A stretch of DNA of 64,000 nucleotides from Streptomyces soli (GCF_003999195.1 NZ_RJVR01000338.1:22375-86374), one strand, 5' to 3'. Shown: positions 1 through 8,391, numbered from the stretch's first letter. Translations and numbers: made by a program. Notes: generated by a model from the letters alone, not told the origin.

Positions 1-1
1 C

Positions 2-226
2 ACGGTCGCAGCGATGGTCGCCATGGCCCGGGGCTGGGTCGAGTTCTGGTTCGCGTGGCTCGCCGTCGACCTGGTCGGCGTCCCGCTCGCGTTCACCAGC
101 GGACTGCCCTTCTCCGGGCTCGTCTACGTCATCTACTTCGTCCTGGTGATCGCCGGCATGTACGCCTGGTGGCAGCAGACCCGCGTCCCCCAGCGGGGGC
201 CCGCACTGGAAGGAGCGACGGCATGA
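2..226 (+). CDS. pnuC: PnuC-type vitamin/nucleoside transporter, C-terminal end (5' end outside window)
   Basis: The window opens inside this gene; 74 codons are visible in frame up to TGA at 224-226. The residues form two hydrophobic helices separated by a short loop (about residues 13-32 and 40-60 of the visible part), rich in Trp and Tyr and ending in a basic tail. This matches the C-terminus of PnuC transporters, which import nicotinamide riboside or, in actinobacteria, riboflavin-type substrates. The stop overlaps the ribBA start as ATGA, so translation is probably coupled. A PnuC inside a rib operon suggests riboflavin uptake, but substrate cannot be read from this fragment. The name rests on context plus the membrane pattern. 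Confidence 0.72.
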   Translation, partial: TVAAMVAMARGWVEFWFAWLAVDLVGVPLAFTSGLPFSGLVYVIYFVLVIAGMYAWWQQTRVPQRGPALEGATA

Positions 227-1518
227 CCGCAGTGCAGAGCTGGTACGAGGACGAGGACGCGCCGGTCGTCCTCGACCCGGTCGAGCGCGCCATCGCCGAC
301 ATCGCCGCCGGACGCCCCGTCGTCGTCGTGGACGACGAGAGCCGCGAGAACGAGGGCGACCTCATCGTTGCGGCCGAGCTGGCGACCCCCGAGATCGTCG
401 CCTTCATGATGACCGAGTGCCGAGGCCTGATCTGCGTACCGCTGGAAGAGGGCGACATCCAGCGCCTCGACCTGCCGCAGATGGTCGACACGAACACCGA
501 GGCCATGGGCACCGCCTTCACCGTCTCGGTCGACGCGAGCGCCGCCCACGGTGTCACCACCGGCATCTCCGCCGCAGACCGGGCCGCCACCATCCGGCTG
601 CTCGCCTCCGGCGAGTCGCAGGCCGGCGACCTCGTCCGCCCCGGCCACGTCTTCCCGCTGCGCGCCCGCCCCGGCGGCGTCCTGGTCCGAGCCGGCCACA
701 CCGAGGCCGGGGCCGACCTGGCCCGGCTCGCGGGGCTGCGCCCGGCCGCCGCCATCGTGGAGATCGCCAACGAGGACGGCACCATGGCCCGCCTCCCCGA
801 GCTGATGGTCTTCGCCCGCAAGCACGGGCTCGCCATCATCTCCATCGAGGACCTGGTCGCCTACCGCCGCTCCGCCGAGCCGACCGTCCGCCGCGAGGCC
901 GAGACCCGGCTGCCCACCGCCTACGGCGAATTCCGCGCGTACGGCTACCGCAGCATCGTCGACGGCATCGAGCACATCGCGCTGGTCGCGGGCGAGCAGG
1001 GCGACATCGGCGACGGCGAGGACCTGCTCGTACGCGTCCACTCCGAGTGCCTGACCGGCGACATCTTCCACTCCCTGCGCTGCGACTGCGGACCGCAGTT
1101 GCAGGCGTCACTCGAAAGGGTGGCTTCCGAGGGCCGGGGCATCGTCATATACCTGCGCGGCCACGAGGGGCGCGGCATCGGGCTGCTGTCCAAGCTGCGC
1201 GCGTACGAACTCCAGGAGCGCGGCCGCGACACCCTCGACGCCAACCTCGAACTCGGCCTGCCCGCCGACGCCCGCGACTACGCCGCCGGCGCACAGATCC
1301 TCACCGACCTGGGCGTGCGGTCCGTGCGCCTGATGACCAACAACCCCGACAAGGTCGCCGCCCTCACCCGGCACGGCCTGAAGGTCACCAGCCGCGAGGC
1401 GATGCCGGTCCAGGCCGGCGAGCACAACCTGCGCTACCTGCGCACCAAGCGGGACCGCATGGGCCACGACCTGCCCTGGCTCGACGCCGGCCCCACCGGC
1501 GCCTGTGGCAATCAGTAA
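223..1518 (+). CDS. ribBA: Bifunctional 3,4-dihydroxy-2-butanone-4-phosphate synthase / GTP cyclohydrolase II
   Basis: A 431-residue cytosolic enzyme supplying both precursors of riboflavin. The N-terminal half makes dihydroxybutanone phosphate from ribulose 5-phosphate; its signature DDESRENEGD is at residues 37-46. The C-terminal half opens the ring of GTP. Its zinc cysteines are visible at 276, 287 and 289 (SECLTGD, LRCDCG), followed by LRGHEGRGIG. The length is normal for fused RibBA. The frame stays open upstream to position 55, but ATG at 223 is chosen because it follows GGAAGGAG, overlaps the pnuC stop and gives the family N-terminus. It lies between pnuC and ribH in the same operon. 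Any FMN riboswitch would lie upstream of the window. Confidence 0.97.
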   Translation: MTAVQSWYEDEDAPVVLDPVERAIADIAAGRPVVVVDDESRENEGDLIVAAELATPEIVAFMMTECRGLICVPLEEGDIQRLDLPQMVDTNTEAMGTAFTVSVDASAAHGVTTGISAADRAATIRLLASGESQAGDLVRPGHVFPLRARPGGVLVRAGHTEAGADLARLAGLRPAAAIVEIANEDGTMARLPELMVFARKHGLAIISIEDLVAYRRSAEPTVRREAETRLPTAYGEFRAYGYRSIVDGIEHIALVAGEQGDIGDGEDLLVRVHSECLTGDIFHSLRCDCGPQLQASLERVASEGRGIVIYLRGHEGRGIGLLSKLRAYELQERGRDTLDANLELGLPADARDYAAGAQILTDLGVRSVRLMTNNPDKVAALTRHGLKVTSREAMPVQAGEHNLRYLRTKRDRMGHDLPWLDAGPTGACGNQ

Positions 1519-1520
1519 TC

Positions 1521-1580
1521 ACCGAAGAACCGAAGACCCGAAGAACCGAAGAACCAGAACGACCCGGAACGACCCGGAAC
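1521..1580 (+). repeat. Short tandem repeats between ribBA and ribH
   Basis: Consecutive 8-base units ACCGAAGA, ACCGAAGA, CCCGAAGA, ACCGAAGA and a diverged ACCAGAAC (1521-1560) are followed by two exact copies of GACCCGGAAC (1561-1580). The stretch is rich in A and purine for this genome and should be poorly structured in RNA. It ends just before the ribH ribosome binding site (AAGGAG at 1585-1590). It may keep that site accessible, or may simply be slippage-prone spacer; only the repeats are certain. Confidence 0.85.
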
Positions 1581-1599
1581 AATCAAGGAGAGAACGCAC

Positions 1600-2085
1600 G
1601 TGAGCGGTAAGGGCGCCCCCGAGCTGACCGTGAAGAACTGCGGCGACCTGCGCGTGGCCGTGATCGCGGCACAGTGGCACGACCAGGTGATGGACGGACT
1701 GGTCGACGGCGCACTGCGCGCCCTGCACGAGCTGGGCATCGAAGAGCCGACCCTGCTGCGCGTGCCCGGCAGCTTCGAGCTGCCGGTGGCCGCCAAGGTG
1801 CTGGCCAGCCGCGGCTACGACGCCATCGTCGCCCTCGGCGTGGTCATCCGCGGCGGCACGCCGCACTTCGAGTACGTCTGCCAGGGCGTCACCGAGGGCC
1901 TCACCAAGGTCTCCGTCGACACCGGCGTGCCGATCGGCTTCGGCGTCCTCACCTGCGACAGCGAGGAGCAGGCCCTGGACCGGGCCGGACTGCCCGGCTC
2001 CAACGAGGACAAGGGGCACGAGGCCGTGACCGCCGCGGTGGCCACCGCGACCGTCCTGCGTTCAGTATCCGAGCCGTGGCGCTGA
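1600..2085 (+). CDS. ribH: 6,7-dimethyl-8-ribityllumazine synthase
   Basis: A 161-residue protein of normal RibH length that condenses dihydroxybutanone phosphate with the ribityl-aminopyrimidine to form lumazine, the penultimate riboflavin step. RibH subunits usually assemble into pentamers or icosahedral shells. Family features seen include VPGSFELPVAAK near residues 52-63, the GVVIRGGTPHFEYVC segment with the catalytic His, and GVLTCDSEEQA near the C-terminus. The GTG start at 1600 follows AAGGAG with good spacing. It is 81 bases downstream of ribBA, across the tandem repeats. Confidence 0.97.
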   Translation: MSGKGAPELTVKNCGDLRVAVIAAQWHDQVMDGLVDGALRALHELGIEEPTLLRVPGSFELPVAAKVLASRGYDAIVALGVVIRGGTPHFEYVCQGVTEGLTKVSVDTGVPIGFGVLTCDSEEQALDRAGLPGSNEDKGHEAVTAAVATATVLRSVSEPWR

Positions 2086-2119
2086 GCCGGGGGGACTTCC
2101 GCGTAGGCTGATGACCACC

Positions 2120-2392
2120 ATGGCCAAGAAGACATTCGAGGAGCTCTTCACCGAGCTCCAGCACAAGGCCGCCACCGGCGACCCCAGTACCTCCCGCACC
2201 GCCGAACTGGTCGGCAAGGGCGTTCATACGATCGGCAAGAAGGTGGTCGAGGAGGCCGCCGAGGTGTGGATGGCCGCCGAGTACGAAGGCGCCGACCGCA
2301 CCGCCGAGGAGATCTCCCAGCTGCTGTATCACCTGCAGGTGATGATGGTCGCCCGGGGCATCTCGCTCGACGACGTATACGCTCACCTGTGA
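2120..2392 (+). CDS. hisE: Phosphoribosyl-ATP pyrophosphatase
   Basis: A 90-residue all-helical enzyme of histidine biosynthesis that hydrolyses phosphoribosyl-ATP to phosphoribosyl-AMP. The pyrophosphatase motif KKVVEEAAEVWMAA supplies the metal-binding acidic residues, and the C-terminus DDVYAHL is typical. ATG at 2120 (MAKKTFEELF) matches the usual actinobacterial start. An in-frame ATG nine bases earlier (2111) would begin immediately after a TAGGCT -10-like element at 2104-2109, where transcription could not yet have started, so 2120 is preferred and the mRNA may be nearly leaderless. hisG follows after 47 bases. Confidence 0.93.
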   Translation: MAKKTFEELFTELQHKAATGDPSTSRTAELVGKGVHTIGKKVVEEAAEVWMAAEYEGADRTAEEISQLLYHLQVMMVARGISLDDVYAHL

Positions 2393-2439
2393 CCAGAGCC
2401 GCACCAGCCGAAGCACCAGCCGAAAAGGAACCCGCTCCC

Positions 2440-3288
2440 ATGCTGCGCATCGCCGTTCCCAACAAGGGCCAACTCTCGGGACCCGCGGCGGACATGCTCC
2501 ATGAGGCCGGCTACCGGCAGCGCAAGGACAGCAAGGAACTGGTCCTCGTCGACCCCGAGAACGAGGTGGAGTTCTTCTACCTCCGCCCCCGGGACATCGC
2601 GATCTACGTCGGCTCCGGACGCCTCGACATCGGCATCACCGGCCGCGACCTGCTCCTCGACTCGGCCGCCAACGCCGAGGAGATCCTCCAGCTCGGTTTC
2701 GCCCGCTCCACCTTCCGGTACGCGACCGTGCCGGGCACGGTCACGGACGTCAAGGAGTTCGGCGGCCTGACCATCGCCACCTCCTACCCGGAGGTCGTCA
2801 AGCGGCACCTTCTCGAGAACGACGTCGACGCCTCCGTCGTCCGCCTCGACGGCGCGGTGGAGACCGCGATCCAGCTCGGCGTCGCCCAGGTCATCGCGGA
2901 CGTCGTCGAGACCGGCACCTCGCTGCGCAACGCCGGCCTCGAAGTCATCGGTGAGCCGATCATGCAGTCCGAGGCACTCGTCATCCGCCGCTCCGGCGCG
3001 GACGCGAACGAACCCAAGGTGCAGCAGTTCCTGCGCCGACTGCACGGTGTCCTGGTGGCGCGCCGGTACGTGATGATGGACTACGACATCCGCGCCGAGC
3101 ACGTCGACAAGGCCGTCGCTCTCACCCCCGGCCTGGAGTCCCCGACCGTCTCCCCGCTGCACCGCGAGGGCTGGGTCGCCGTGCGCGCCATGGTCCCCAG
3201 CCGCGAGGCCCAGCGGATCATGGACGAGCTCTTCGACCTCGGCGCCCGGGGCATCCTCACCACCGGCATCCACGCATGCCGGCTGTGA
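2440..3288 (+). CDS. hisG: ATP phosphoribosyltransferase, long form
   Basis: A 282-residue enzyme that joins ATP and PRPP in the first committed step of histidine biosynthesis. The length shows the long hexameric form with a C-terminal ACT-like regulatory domain (about residues 205-282), so histidine feedback without HisZ is expected. LRIAVPNKGQL at the N-terminus, DIGITGRDLL, and the PRPP-binding stretch around ADVVETGTSLRNAGL are visible. The start at 2440 follows AAAAGGAA at 2423-2430. The frame is open further upstream into hisE, but that extension is not HisG-like. The 3' end overlaps the next gene by 13 bases. Confidence 0.96.
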   Translation: MLRIAVPNKGQLSGPAADMLHEAGYRQRKDSKELVLVDPENEVEFFYLRPRDIAIYVGSGRLDIGITGRDLLLDSAANAEEILQLGFARSTFRYATVPGTVTDVKEFGGLTIATSYPEVVKRHLLENDVDASVVRLDGAVETAIQLGVAQVIADVVETGTSLRNAGLEVIGEPIMQSEALVIRRSGADANEPKVQQFLRRLHGVLVARRYVMMDYDIRAEHVDKAVALTPGLESPTVSPLHREGWVAVRAMVPSREAQRIMDELFDLGARGILTTGIHACRL

Positions 3289-3767
3289 CCGACCCCGCCG
3301 CCCCAGCGACGCCCGCGCTGCCCGTCACCTTCCGGCCCACCCGCACCCGTGCGGTGCTGCTGGTGGCGGGCACCGTGGCGCTCGGCATGTTCACGCTGGT
3401 CGCCGGCCTGCTGCCGGCCGACGGCGCCCGGCCCTGGGGGCTCGGCGACCGGCTGGCCTTCGCCTGCACCGGTGTGCTCATCGCCGCCGTACTGACCTGG
3501 CTGAGCCGCCCCAAGGTCGTCGCCGACCCGGCCGGCGTCACCGTGGTCAACCTGGTCACCCGGCGCCGCCTGGCCTGGGCCGAGATCGTACGGGTGAATC
3601 TGCGCCCCGGCGACGCCTGGGTCCAGCTCGACCTCGCCGACGGCACCAGCCTCGCCGCCATGGGCATCCAGCCGGGCATCGGCCGCGAGCAGGCGCTGCG
3701 CGACGCCCGCGCCCTGCGCGCACTGGCCGAGCAGCATGGCACGGCGGCCGGCGAACCGAGCCCGTAA
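3276..3767 (+). CDS. PH-domain membrane protein
   Basis: A 163-residue protein with a Pro/Ala/Thr-rich N-terminus, two membrane helices (about residues 25-46 and 60-78) and a C-terminal domain of short beta strands ending in an acidic helix. The stretch VVADPAGVTVVNLVTRRRL followed by WAEIVRVNL is characteristic of small bacterial PH domains attached to membrane anchors. Function is unknown; such domains usually have structural or binding roles at the membrane. It overlaps hisG by 13 bases in another frame, so it is probably translated by coupling from the rib-his transcript, though no link to histidine is implied. Confidence 0.8.
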   Translation: MPAVTDPAAPATPALPVTFRPTRTRAVLLVAGTVALGMFTLVAGLLPADGARPWGLGDRLAFACTGVLIAAVLTWLSRPKVVADPAGVTVVNLVTRRRLAWAEIVRVNLRPGDAWVQLDLADGTSLAAMGIQPGIGREQALRDARALRALAEQHGTAAGEPSP

Positions 3768-3861
3768 CACAGCAGCTCTGCCGCGCGGGCCCGGTTCTTG
3801 ATTACCCTGGAACCTCCGCGACAGCGGCCCGTAACGACCCAAGGAGTGACAACCAAGTTCG

Positions 3862-3927
3862 ATGGACGGACCGTCCGGTAGTACCTGCGCCGCCGCATTC
3901 TTCCGACATCCCGGAGCGGTGGCATGA
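3862..3927 (+). CDS. Possible 21-residue leader ORF coupled to the CNNM gene
   Basis: ATG at 3862 opens a 21-codon frame (MDGPSGSTCAAAFFRHPGAV plus Ala) whose TGA at 3925-3927 overlaps the ATG of the following CNNM gene as ATGA. A second short frame starts at GTG 3846, directly at an AAGGAG site, and stops at 3881. Either could be a regulatory leader for the metal-transport-like gene downstream. Homology is not recognised and the length is short enough to occur by chance. The exact ATGA overlap is the main argument. Confidence 0.3.
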   Translation: MDGPSGSTCAAAFFRHPGAVA

Positions 3928-5246
3928 GCACCTCGTTGCTGCTCCTCGCGGCAGCCTTTGTCCTGATCCTCGCGAACGGCTTCTTCGTCGCCGCCGAATT
4001 CGGCCTGGTGACCGTGGAGCGGCCCGCCGCGGAACGCGCCGCCGCCGAGGGCGACCGCCGGGCCCGCAGTGTGGTCGCGGCCCTGCGCAAGCTGTCCTTC
4101 CAGCTCTCCGGCACCCAGCTCGGCATCACCATCACCTCGCTGGTGGTGGGCATGCTCGCCGAGCCGGCCCTCGCCGACCTCCTCACCGGCCCCTTCACCG
4201 CGATCGGCATCCCCGAGGGCGCGGCACCCACGATCGCCGTCGTCGTCGGCATGATGCTCGCCTCGGCCGTCCAGATGGTCATCGGTGAGCTCGTCCCCAA
4301 GAACTGGGCCGTCTCCCGGCCGCTCCAGGTGGCCCGTATGGTGGCCGGCCCGCAGCGGGTCTTCTCCGCGGTCTTCCGGCCCGTCATCGAATTCCTCAAC
4401 ACCGCCGCCAACCGGCTGGTCCGCGCCCTCGGCGTGGAACCCGCCGACGAGCTGGGCTCGGCCCGTACACCCACCGAGCTGGTCTCGCTGGCCCGGCACT
4501 CGGCCCGGGCCGGGGTCATCGAGCAGGACACGGCCGATCTGTTCGTACGGACCCTGTCGCTCGGCGACCTCACCGCCGAGAACGTGATGACGCCGCGCGT
4601 ACGGGTCAGCGCCCTGGAGGACACCGCAACGGCCGCCGACGTCCTCAACCTCACCCGGGCGACCGGGCTGTCCCGCTTCCCCGTCTACCGGGAGCGGCTC
4701 GACGACACGATAGGCATCGTCAGCCTCAAGGACGCACTGGCCGTGCCCGCGCACCTGCGGGACCGGACGCCCGCCGGGCGGATCGCGGTCGCGCCGCTGC
4801 TCGTCCCCGAGACGCTGCCGGTGCAGCAGCTCCTGGAGCGGCTGCGCAGCCAGCAGCCGATCGCCGTCGTCGTCGACGAGTACGGCGGCACGGCAGGGGT
4901 CGTCACCCTCGAGGACATCGTCGAGGAGCTCGTCGGCGAGGTCCGCGACGAGCACGACACCGCCGACATCCCCGAGCTCGCGCCCGTCCCCGACGCCCCC
5001 GGCCGCTCCGCCGCCTGGGACGCCGACGGGGCCTGCCGGGTCGACTCGCTCGCCCGGATCGGCCTGCAGGCCCCCGAGGGCCCGTACGAGACCGTCGCCG
5101 GGCTGGTCGCCGACCTGCTCGGCCGGATCCCCGCCCCCGGCGACACGGTTCGGCTGCCGGGCTGGGAGCTGCGGGTGCGGGATGTCGACCATCACCGTGC
5201 CGAAAGGGTTCGCCTGGTCCGTGCCGGGGAGGTGGCTGAGCGATGA
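3924..5246 (+). CDS. CNNM/CBS-domain membrane protein (hemolysin C / CorC-CorB type), first of pair
   Basis: A 440-residue integral membrane protein. The N-terminal DUF21/CNNM domain (about 1-190) has several helices and the signature NGFFVAAEFGLV. A CBS pair (about 205-335) contains NVMTPRVRV, SRFPVYRE and VVDEYGGTAGVVTLEDIVEE, and the last 90 residues form the CorC_HlyC domain. Homologues are linked to magnesium or cobalt export and often mislabelled haemolysins. The start at 3924 follows CCCGGAGCGG. The stop overlaps the start of a second CNNM protein, suggesting that the two form a heteromer. The ion carried is not shown by the sequence. Confidence 0.88.
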   Translation: MSTSLLLLAAAFVLILANGFFVAAEFGLVTVERPAAERAAAEGDRRARSVVAALRKLSFQLSGTQLGITITSLVVGMLAEPALADLLTGPFTAIGIPEGAAPTIAVVVGMMLASAVQMVIGELVPKNWAVSRPLQVARMVAGPQRVFSAVFRPVIEFLNTAANRLVRALGVEPADELGSARTPTELVSLARHSARAGVIEQDTADLFVRTLSLGDLTAENVMTPRVRVSALEDTATAADVLNLTRATGLSRFPVYRERLDDTIGIVSLKDALAVPAHLRDRTPAGRIAVAPLLVPETLPVQQLLERLRSQQPIAVVVDEYGGTAGVVTLEDIVEELVGEVRDEHDTADIPELAPVPDAPGRSAAWDADGACRVDSLARIGLQAPEGPYETVAGLVADLLGRIPAPGDTVRLPGWELRVRDVDHHRAERVRLVRAGEVAER

Positions 5247-6310
5247 ACGTTCTTCAGTTGTTCTTCGCGGCGCTGCTGGTGCTGGCCAACGGCTTCTTCG
5301 TCGGCGCCGAGTTCGCCCTGGTCTCCGTACGCCGTAGCCAGATCGAACCGCTGGCCGTCAAGCACCGGCGGGCCCGCACGGTCCTGCACGGCCTGGAGAA
5401 TCTGCCGCAGATGATGGCAGCAGCCCAGTTCGGCATCACCGTCTGCTCGCTGACGCTGGGCGCGGTCGCCGAGCCGACGGTGGCACATCTGCTGGAGCCG
5501 GTCTTCCAGACCGTCCATCTGCCGGACGAGCTGGTCCATCCGGCGGGCTATGTCATCGCCCTCGCGGTCGTGGTCTTCTTCCACCTCGTGATCGGCGAGA
5601 TGGTTCCGAAGAACCTGGCGATGGCCGCGCCCGAGAAGACCGCGATGTGGCTCAGCCCGGGGCTGGTGGGCTTCGCCCGGGTCTTCCGGCCCGTCATCGC
5701 CGTGCTCGGCGCGTGCGCGAAGCTCGTGCTGCGGCTGTTCCGGGTCGAGCCCAAGGACGAGGTCGACTCGGTCTTCACCAGCGAGGAGCTGACCCTTCTG
5801 GTCGAGGACGCCCGGCAGGCCGGACTCCTCGACGACGGCGCGCAGGAACGGCTGGAGGACGCCCTTGAGCTGGGCAGTCGCCCGGTCACGGAGGTCCTGC
5901 TCCGGCCGGCCGAACTGGTCACGGTGGACGCCTCCGTCACCCCGCGCCGGGTGGAGGAGCTGACGGTGAGCACCGGTTACTCCCGCTTCCCCGTCGCCGG
6001 GGCCGACGGCGCCTACCTCGGCTACCTCCACGTCAAGGACGTCCTCGACCTCGAGGACACCGAGCGTCCCGTCCCGGCCCGGCTCTTCCGGCCCATGGCC
6101 ACCCTCCGCGCCGAGCTCCCGCTCGACGACGCCCTCACCCAGATGCGGCGCGCCGCGTCCCATCTCGCGGCCGTCTCCGACGCGACCGGCCGAGTCCTCG
6201 GCCTCGTCGCCCTCGAAGACGTCCTCGAAATGCTCGTCGGCGAAGTCCGCGACCCCTCCCATCGCGTCGCGGCTGCGCCGCCGTCACCGCCCCGGGCCCT
6301 GGCGGGGTAG
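5243..6310 (+). CDS. CNNM/CBS-domain membrane protein, second of pair
   Basis: A 355-residue paralogue of the preceding gene, starting four bases before its stop (ATGA). It repeats the layout: a DUF21 membrane domain with NGFFVGAEFALV near residues 14-25 and GEMVPKNLAMA near 115, then a CBS pair with YSRFPVAG and LGLVALEDVLEMLVGEV. It lacks the extended C-terminal CorC_HlyC domain and ends soon after the CBS region. The missing domain, together with tandem conservation, fits a two-subunit transporter in which only the first subunit keeps the regulatory tail. A nested hairpin terminator follows. Confidence 0.87.
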   Translation: MNVLQLFFAALLVLANGFFVGAEFALVSVRRSQIEPLAVKHRRARTVLHGLENLPQMMAAAQFGITVCSLTLGAVAEPTVAHLLEPVFQTVHLPDELVHPAGYVIALAVVVFFHLVIGEMVPKNLAMAAPEKTAMWLSPGLVGFARVFRPVIAVLGACAKLVLRLFRVEPKDEVDSVFTSEELTLLVEDARQAGLLDDGAQERLEDALELGSRPVTEVLLRPAELVTVDASVTPRRVEELTVSTGYSRFPVAGADGAYLGYLHVKDVLDLEDTERPVPARLFRPMATLRAELPLDDALTQMRRAASHLAAVSDATGRVLGLVALEDVLEMLVGEVRDPSHRVAAAPPSPPRALAG

Positions 6311-6354
6311 CCGGGTAACTTCCCCCACCCCGCCCCTTCCCGAAACCGGGGGGC

Positions 6355-6435
6355 TTTCCCCCAAACCTTCGTTTGGGTGGGGGTCCTCCCCCAGCCTTCG
6401 GCCGGGGGGACCCCCACCCAGCGTCCAGGCTGGGG
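6355..6435. terminator. Nested hairpins between convergent genes
   Basis: A perfect 12-bp outer stem pairs 6375-6386 (GGGTGGGGGTCC) with 6408-6419. Inside it CCCCC/GGGGG and GCC/GGC pair around a TTC loop (6388-6408). A competing hairpin CCCAAAC-CTTC-GTTTGGG covers about 6360-6377 and shares sequence with the outer stem. The region lies tail-to-tail between the CNNM pair and the AAA+ gene and probably terminates transcription from both sides, as such GC-only hairpins without U-tracts do in Streptomyces. Confidence 0.75.
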
Positions 6436-6507
6436 GAGGCCGGCACAACCCGGCCACGGATCCGCACCCGACGACGCACGGCCGGGGTCCAGGGGCAGCG
6501 TCCCTGG

Positions 6508-8391
6508 TCAGTCCGTCGGCTCCGGCGGGGGGAGGCCGGGGCCGCGGCCTGAGAGGACTTCGCCGTAGGCCTGCATCAAATCGGGCAGGCGCAGCGTGGA
6601 GAGGTCGTCACGGCTCGGGGGACCGGCGTAGCCGGACAGCCGCAGGTCCCGGTAAGCGCAGCTCTTCTCGTACAGGGTCCGCAAAAAGCGGCCGTTCCCG
6701 AGCTCGTCGATCCAGCCCTGGTCGACGACGTGGCCGGAGATGGCCAGAAGTTCCTCGAGCGCCTCGTCGTCCCAGCGGTCGCCGTTGTCCGCGGCGAGGA
6801 CGCCGCCGATGCTGGTGAGCTCCAGCGGCCGGTAGCTGGGAAAGTCGACGCGGGTGGTGAAGCGGGAGCTGAGGCCGGGGTTCGCGGCGAGGAGGCGGTC
6901 CATGCCCTCGGGGTAGCCGGCGAGGATGACGACGAGGCGGTCGCGGTTGTCCTCGGCGCGTTTCAGCAGCACCTGGAGGGCCTCGTCGCCGTACGCATCG
7001 CCCTTGCTGTAGCCGGAGTTGGAGAGCGCGTACGCCTCGTCGACGAAGAGGACGCCGCCGAGCGCGGAGTCGATCAGCTCGTTGGCCTTGACGGCGGTCT
7101 GGCCCAGGAACTCGCCGACCAGGTCGGAGCGTTGGGCCTCGACTAGGTGGTCGCCGCCGAGCAGGCCGAGGGCGTAGAAGACCCGGCCGAGGATGCGGGC
7201 CACCGTTGTCTTGCCGGTCCCGGAGGGGCCGGAGAAGACGAAGTGCCGCTTGGGCGGCTGGACGGGCAGGCCCTGGTGGGCGCGGAGCCGGGCCATCCGG
7301 AGCTGGGCGGACAGGGCGCGAACCTGGCGCTTGACAGGTTCGAGGCCGACCATGCGGTCGAGTTCGGCCAGCGCCTCGGTGAGCAGGACCGGGTCGGGGG
7401 CGGATACCGGGACGTCGGGCGCTATGGGGGTGACGGGGAGGACGGCCCGGTCGCGGACGTTGTCGTCGAAGGGGCCTGAACCGGTGAGCGGGTCGTCGAG
7501 GAACTGCCCCGGCGCCGCGGTGCCGGGCGGCGGCGGCACGGGATCAGGGTCGGCGAGGGCGTCGGGGACCAGCTGGCCGAGGCCTGCCGCGGTGACGGCG
7601 GCGAGGTCGGCACCCTCGTCGCCGAGGTCGTCGGTGTCGTTGATCGCGGCGAGCCGGGCGGCGGTGTCCATGAAGGACGCGTCGACCCGGTGGACCGCCC
7701 GGTACAGCGGCAGCGCGGCGGCCGTACGCCCGGTGCCCTCGTAGGCGCGGGCCAGCCAGTAGCGCAGCTCCTTGCGCTGCGGCTGCTCGCTGCGGCACCG
7801 CATCAGCGCGGCGGCCAGCAGCGGCTCGGCCTGCCCGCACAGCTCCATACGGACCCGGGCCATGCCGCCGAAGAGACCGGCCTCGATGCCGAGCACCGGA
7901 TCGCCGAGCAGCGGCTCGGTGTGCCGGACCAACTGCTCCCAGTCCTTGACCAGATAGGCGCGGCAGGCGTGGAGGAAGCGCACCTGTGGATCGGTGTCGA
8001 TGGGCGGGCACTCCGCCAACGCCCGGTCCAGCTCGGCGACATGCCGGCCGTCGAGCCAGTGCGAGGCGTGCGCGAGCAGCAGGTCCCGTTCGGTCTCCAG
8101 AACCGGCTGCACCCACCAGCCCAGCCAGAACCAGGAGTTCATGGATCGGCGGTGGCGGTTGCGCTGCTCCCCGAAACGGTCCCGGTGCCGGTACATCTGC
8201 AGCAGCGCGGTGGAGGTGTCGGCGCGCAGCGCGTGCAGGCCGAGCCAGGCATCGGCCATGCCCGGATCGTGCCGGACCGCGGTGCGGAACTCCTCCTCGG
8301 CGTGCGGATAGGCGCCGACAGTGTAGGCGTCGACCGCGCGCGACCAGGCCAGGTCGGCGGGGGAACCAGAGCGTTCCGTACCGAAGTCCAT
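6508..8391 (-). CDS. AAA+ ATPase with N-terminal TPR-like region (CbbX/SpoVK/EccA type)
   Basis: A 627-residue cytosolic protein. Residues 1-250 are helical and repeat-rich, resembling the TPR domain of EccA. A Pro/Asp-rich linker spans 270-335, and the AAA+ module begins at LDRMVGLEPVKRQVRAL. Walker A (GPSGTGKTT) is at 388-396, Walker B (GVLFVDEAY) at 446-454, and the probable arginine finger R510 is in LSSRF. EccA proteins are ATPases of type VII secretion, and CbbX proteins remodel Rubisco. Neither partner is encoded here, so the substrate is open. It is a single gene, with its promoter in the 8392-8808 interval. A second CbbX-type module occurs at 58166-60565. Confidence 0.85.
   Translation of the reverse strand: MDFGTERSGSPADLAWSRAVDAYTVGAYPHAEEEFRTAVRHDPGMADAWLGLHALRADTSTALLQMYRHRDRFGEQRNRHRRSMNSWFWLGWWVQPVLETERDLLLAHASHWLDGRHVAELDRALAECPPIDTDPQVRFLHACRAYLVKDWEQLVRHTEPLLGDPVLGIEAGLFGGMARVRMELCGQAEPLLAAALMRCRSEQPQRKELRYWLARAYEGTGRTAAALPLYRAVHRVDASFMDTAARLAAINDTDDLGDEGADLAAVTAAGLGQLVPDALADPDPVPPPPGTAAPGQFLDDPLTGSGPFDDNVRDRAVLPVTPIAPDVPVSAPDPVLLTEALAELDRMVGLEPVKRQVRALSAQLRMARLRAHQGLPVQPPKRHFVFSGPSGTGKTTVARILGRVFYALGLLGGDHLVEAQRSDLVGEFLGQTAVKANELIDSALGGVLFVDEAYALSNSGYSKGDAYGDEALQVLLKRAEDNRDRLVVILAGYPEGMDRLLAANPGLSSRFTTRVDFPSYRPLELTSIGGVLAADNGDRWDDEALEELLAISGHVVDQGWIDELGNGRFLRTLYEKSCAYRDLRLSGYAGPPSRDDLSTLRLPDLMQAYGEVLSGRGPGLPPPEPTD

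Noticed and set aside
55..222. N-terminal extension of ribBA into the pnuC region
   Set aside because: The extension is Arg-rich shadow of pnuC; ATG 223 has a binding site and the family N-terminus.
3081..5195. Minus-strand ORF of about 700 codons opposite hisG and the CNNM gene
   Set aside because: Composition is Gly/Asp/Arg-rich without a domain, and the plus-strand genes are certain.
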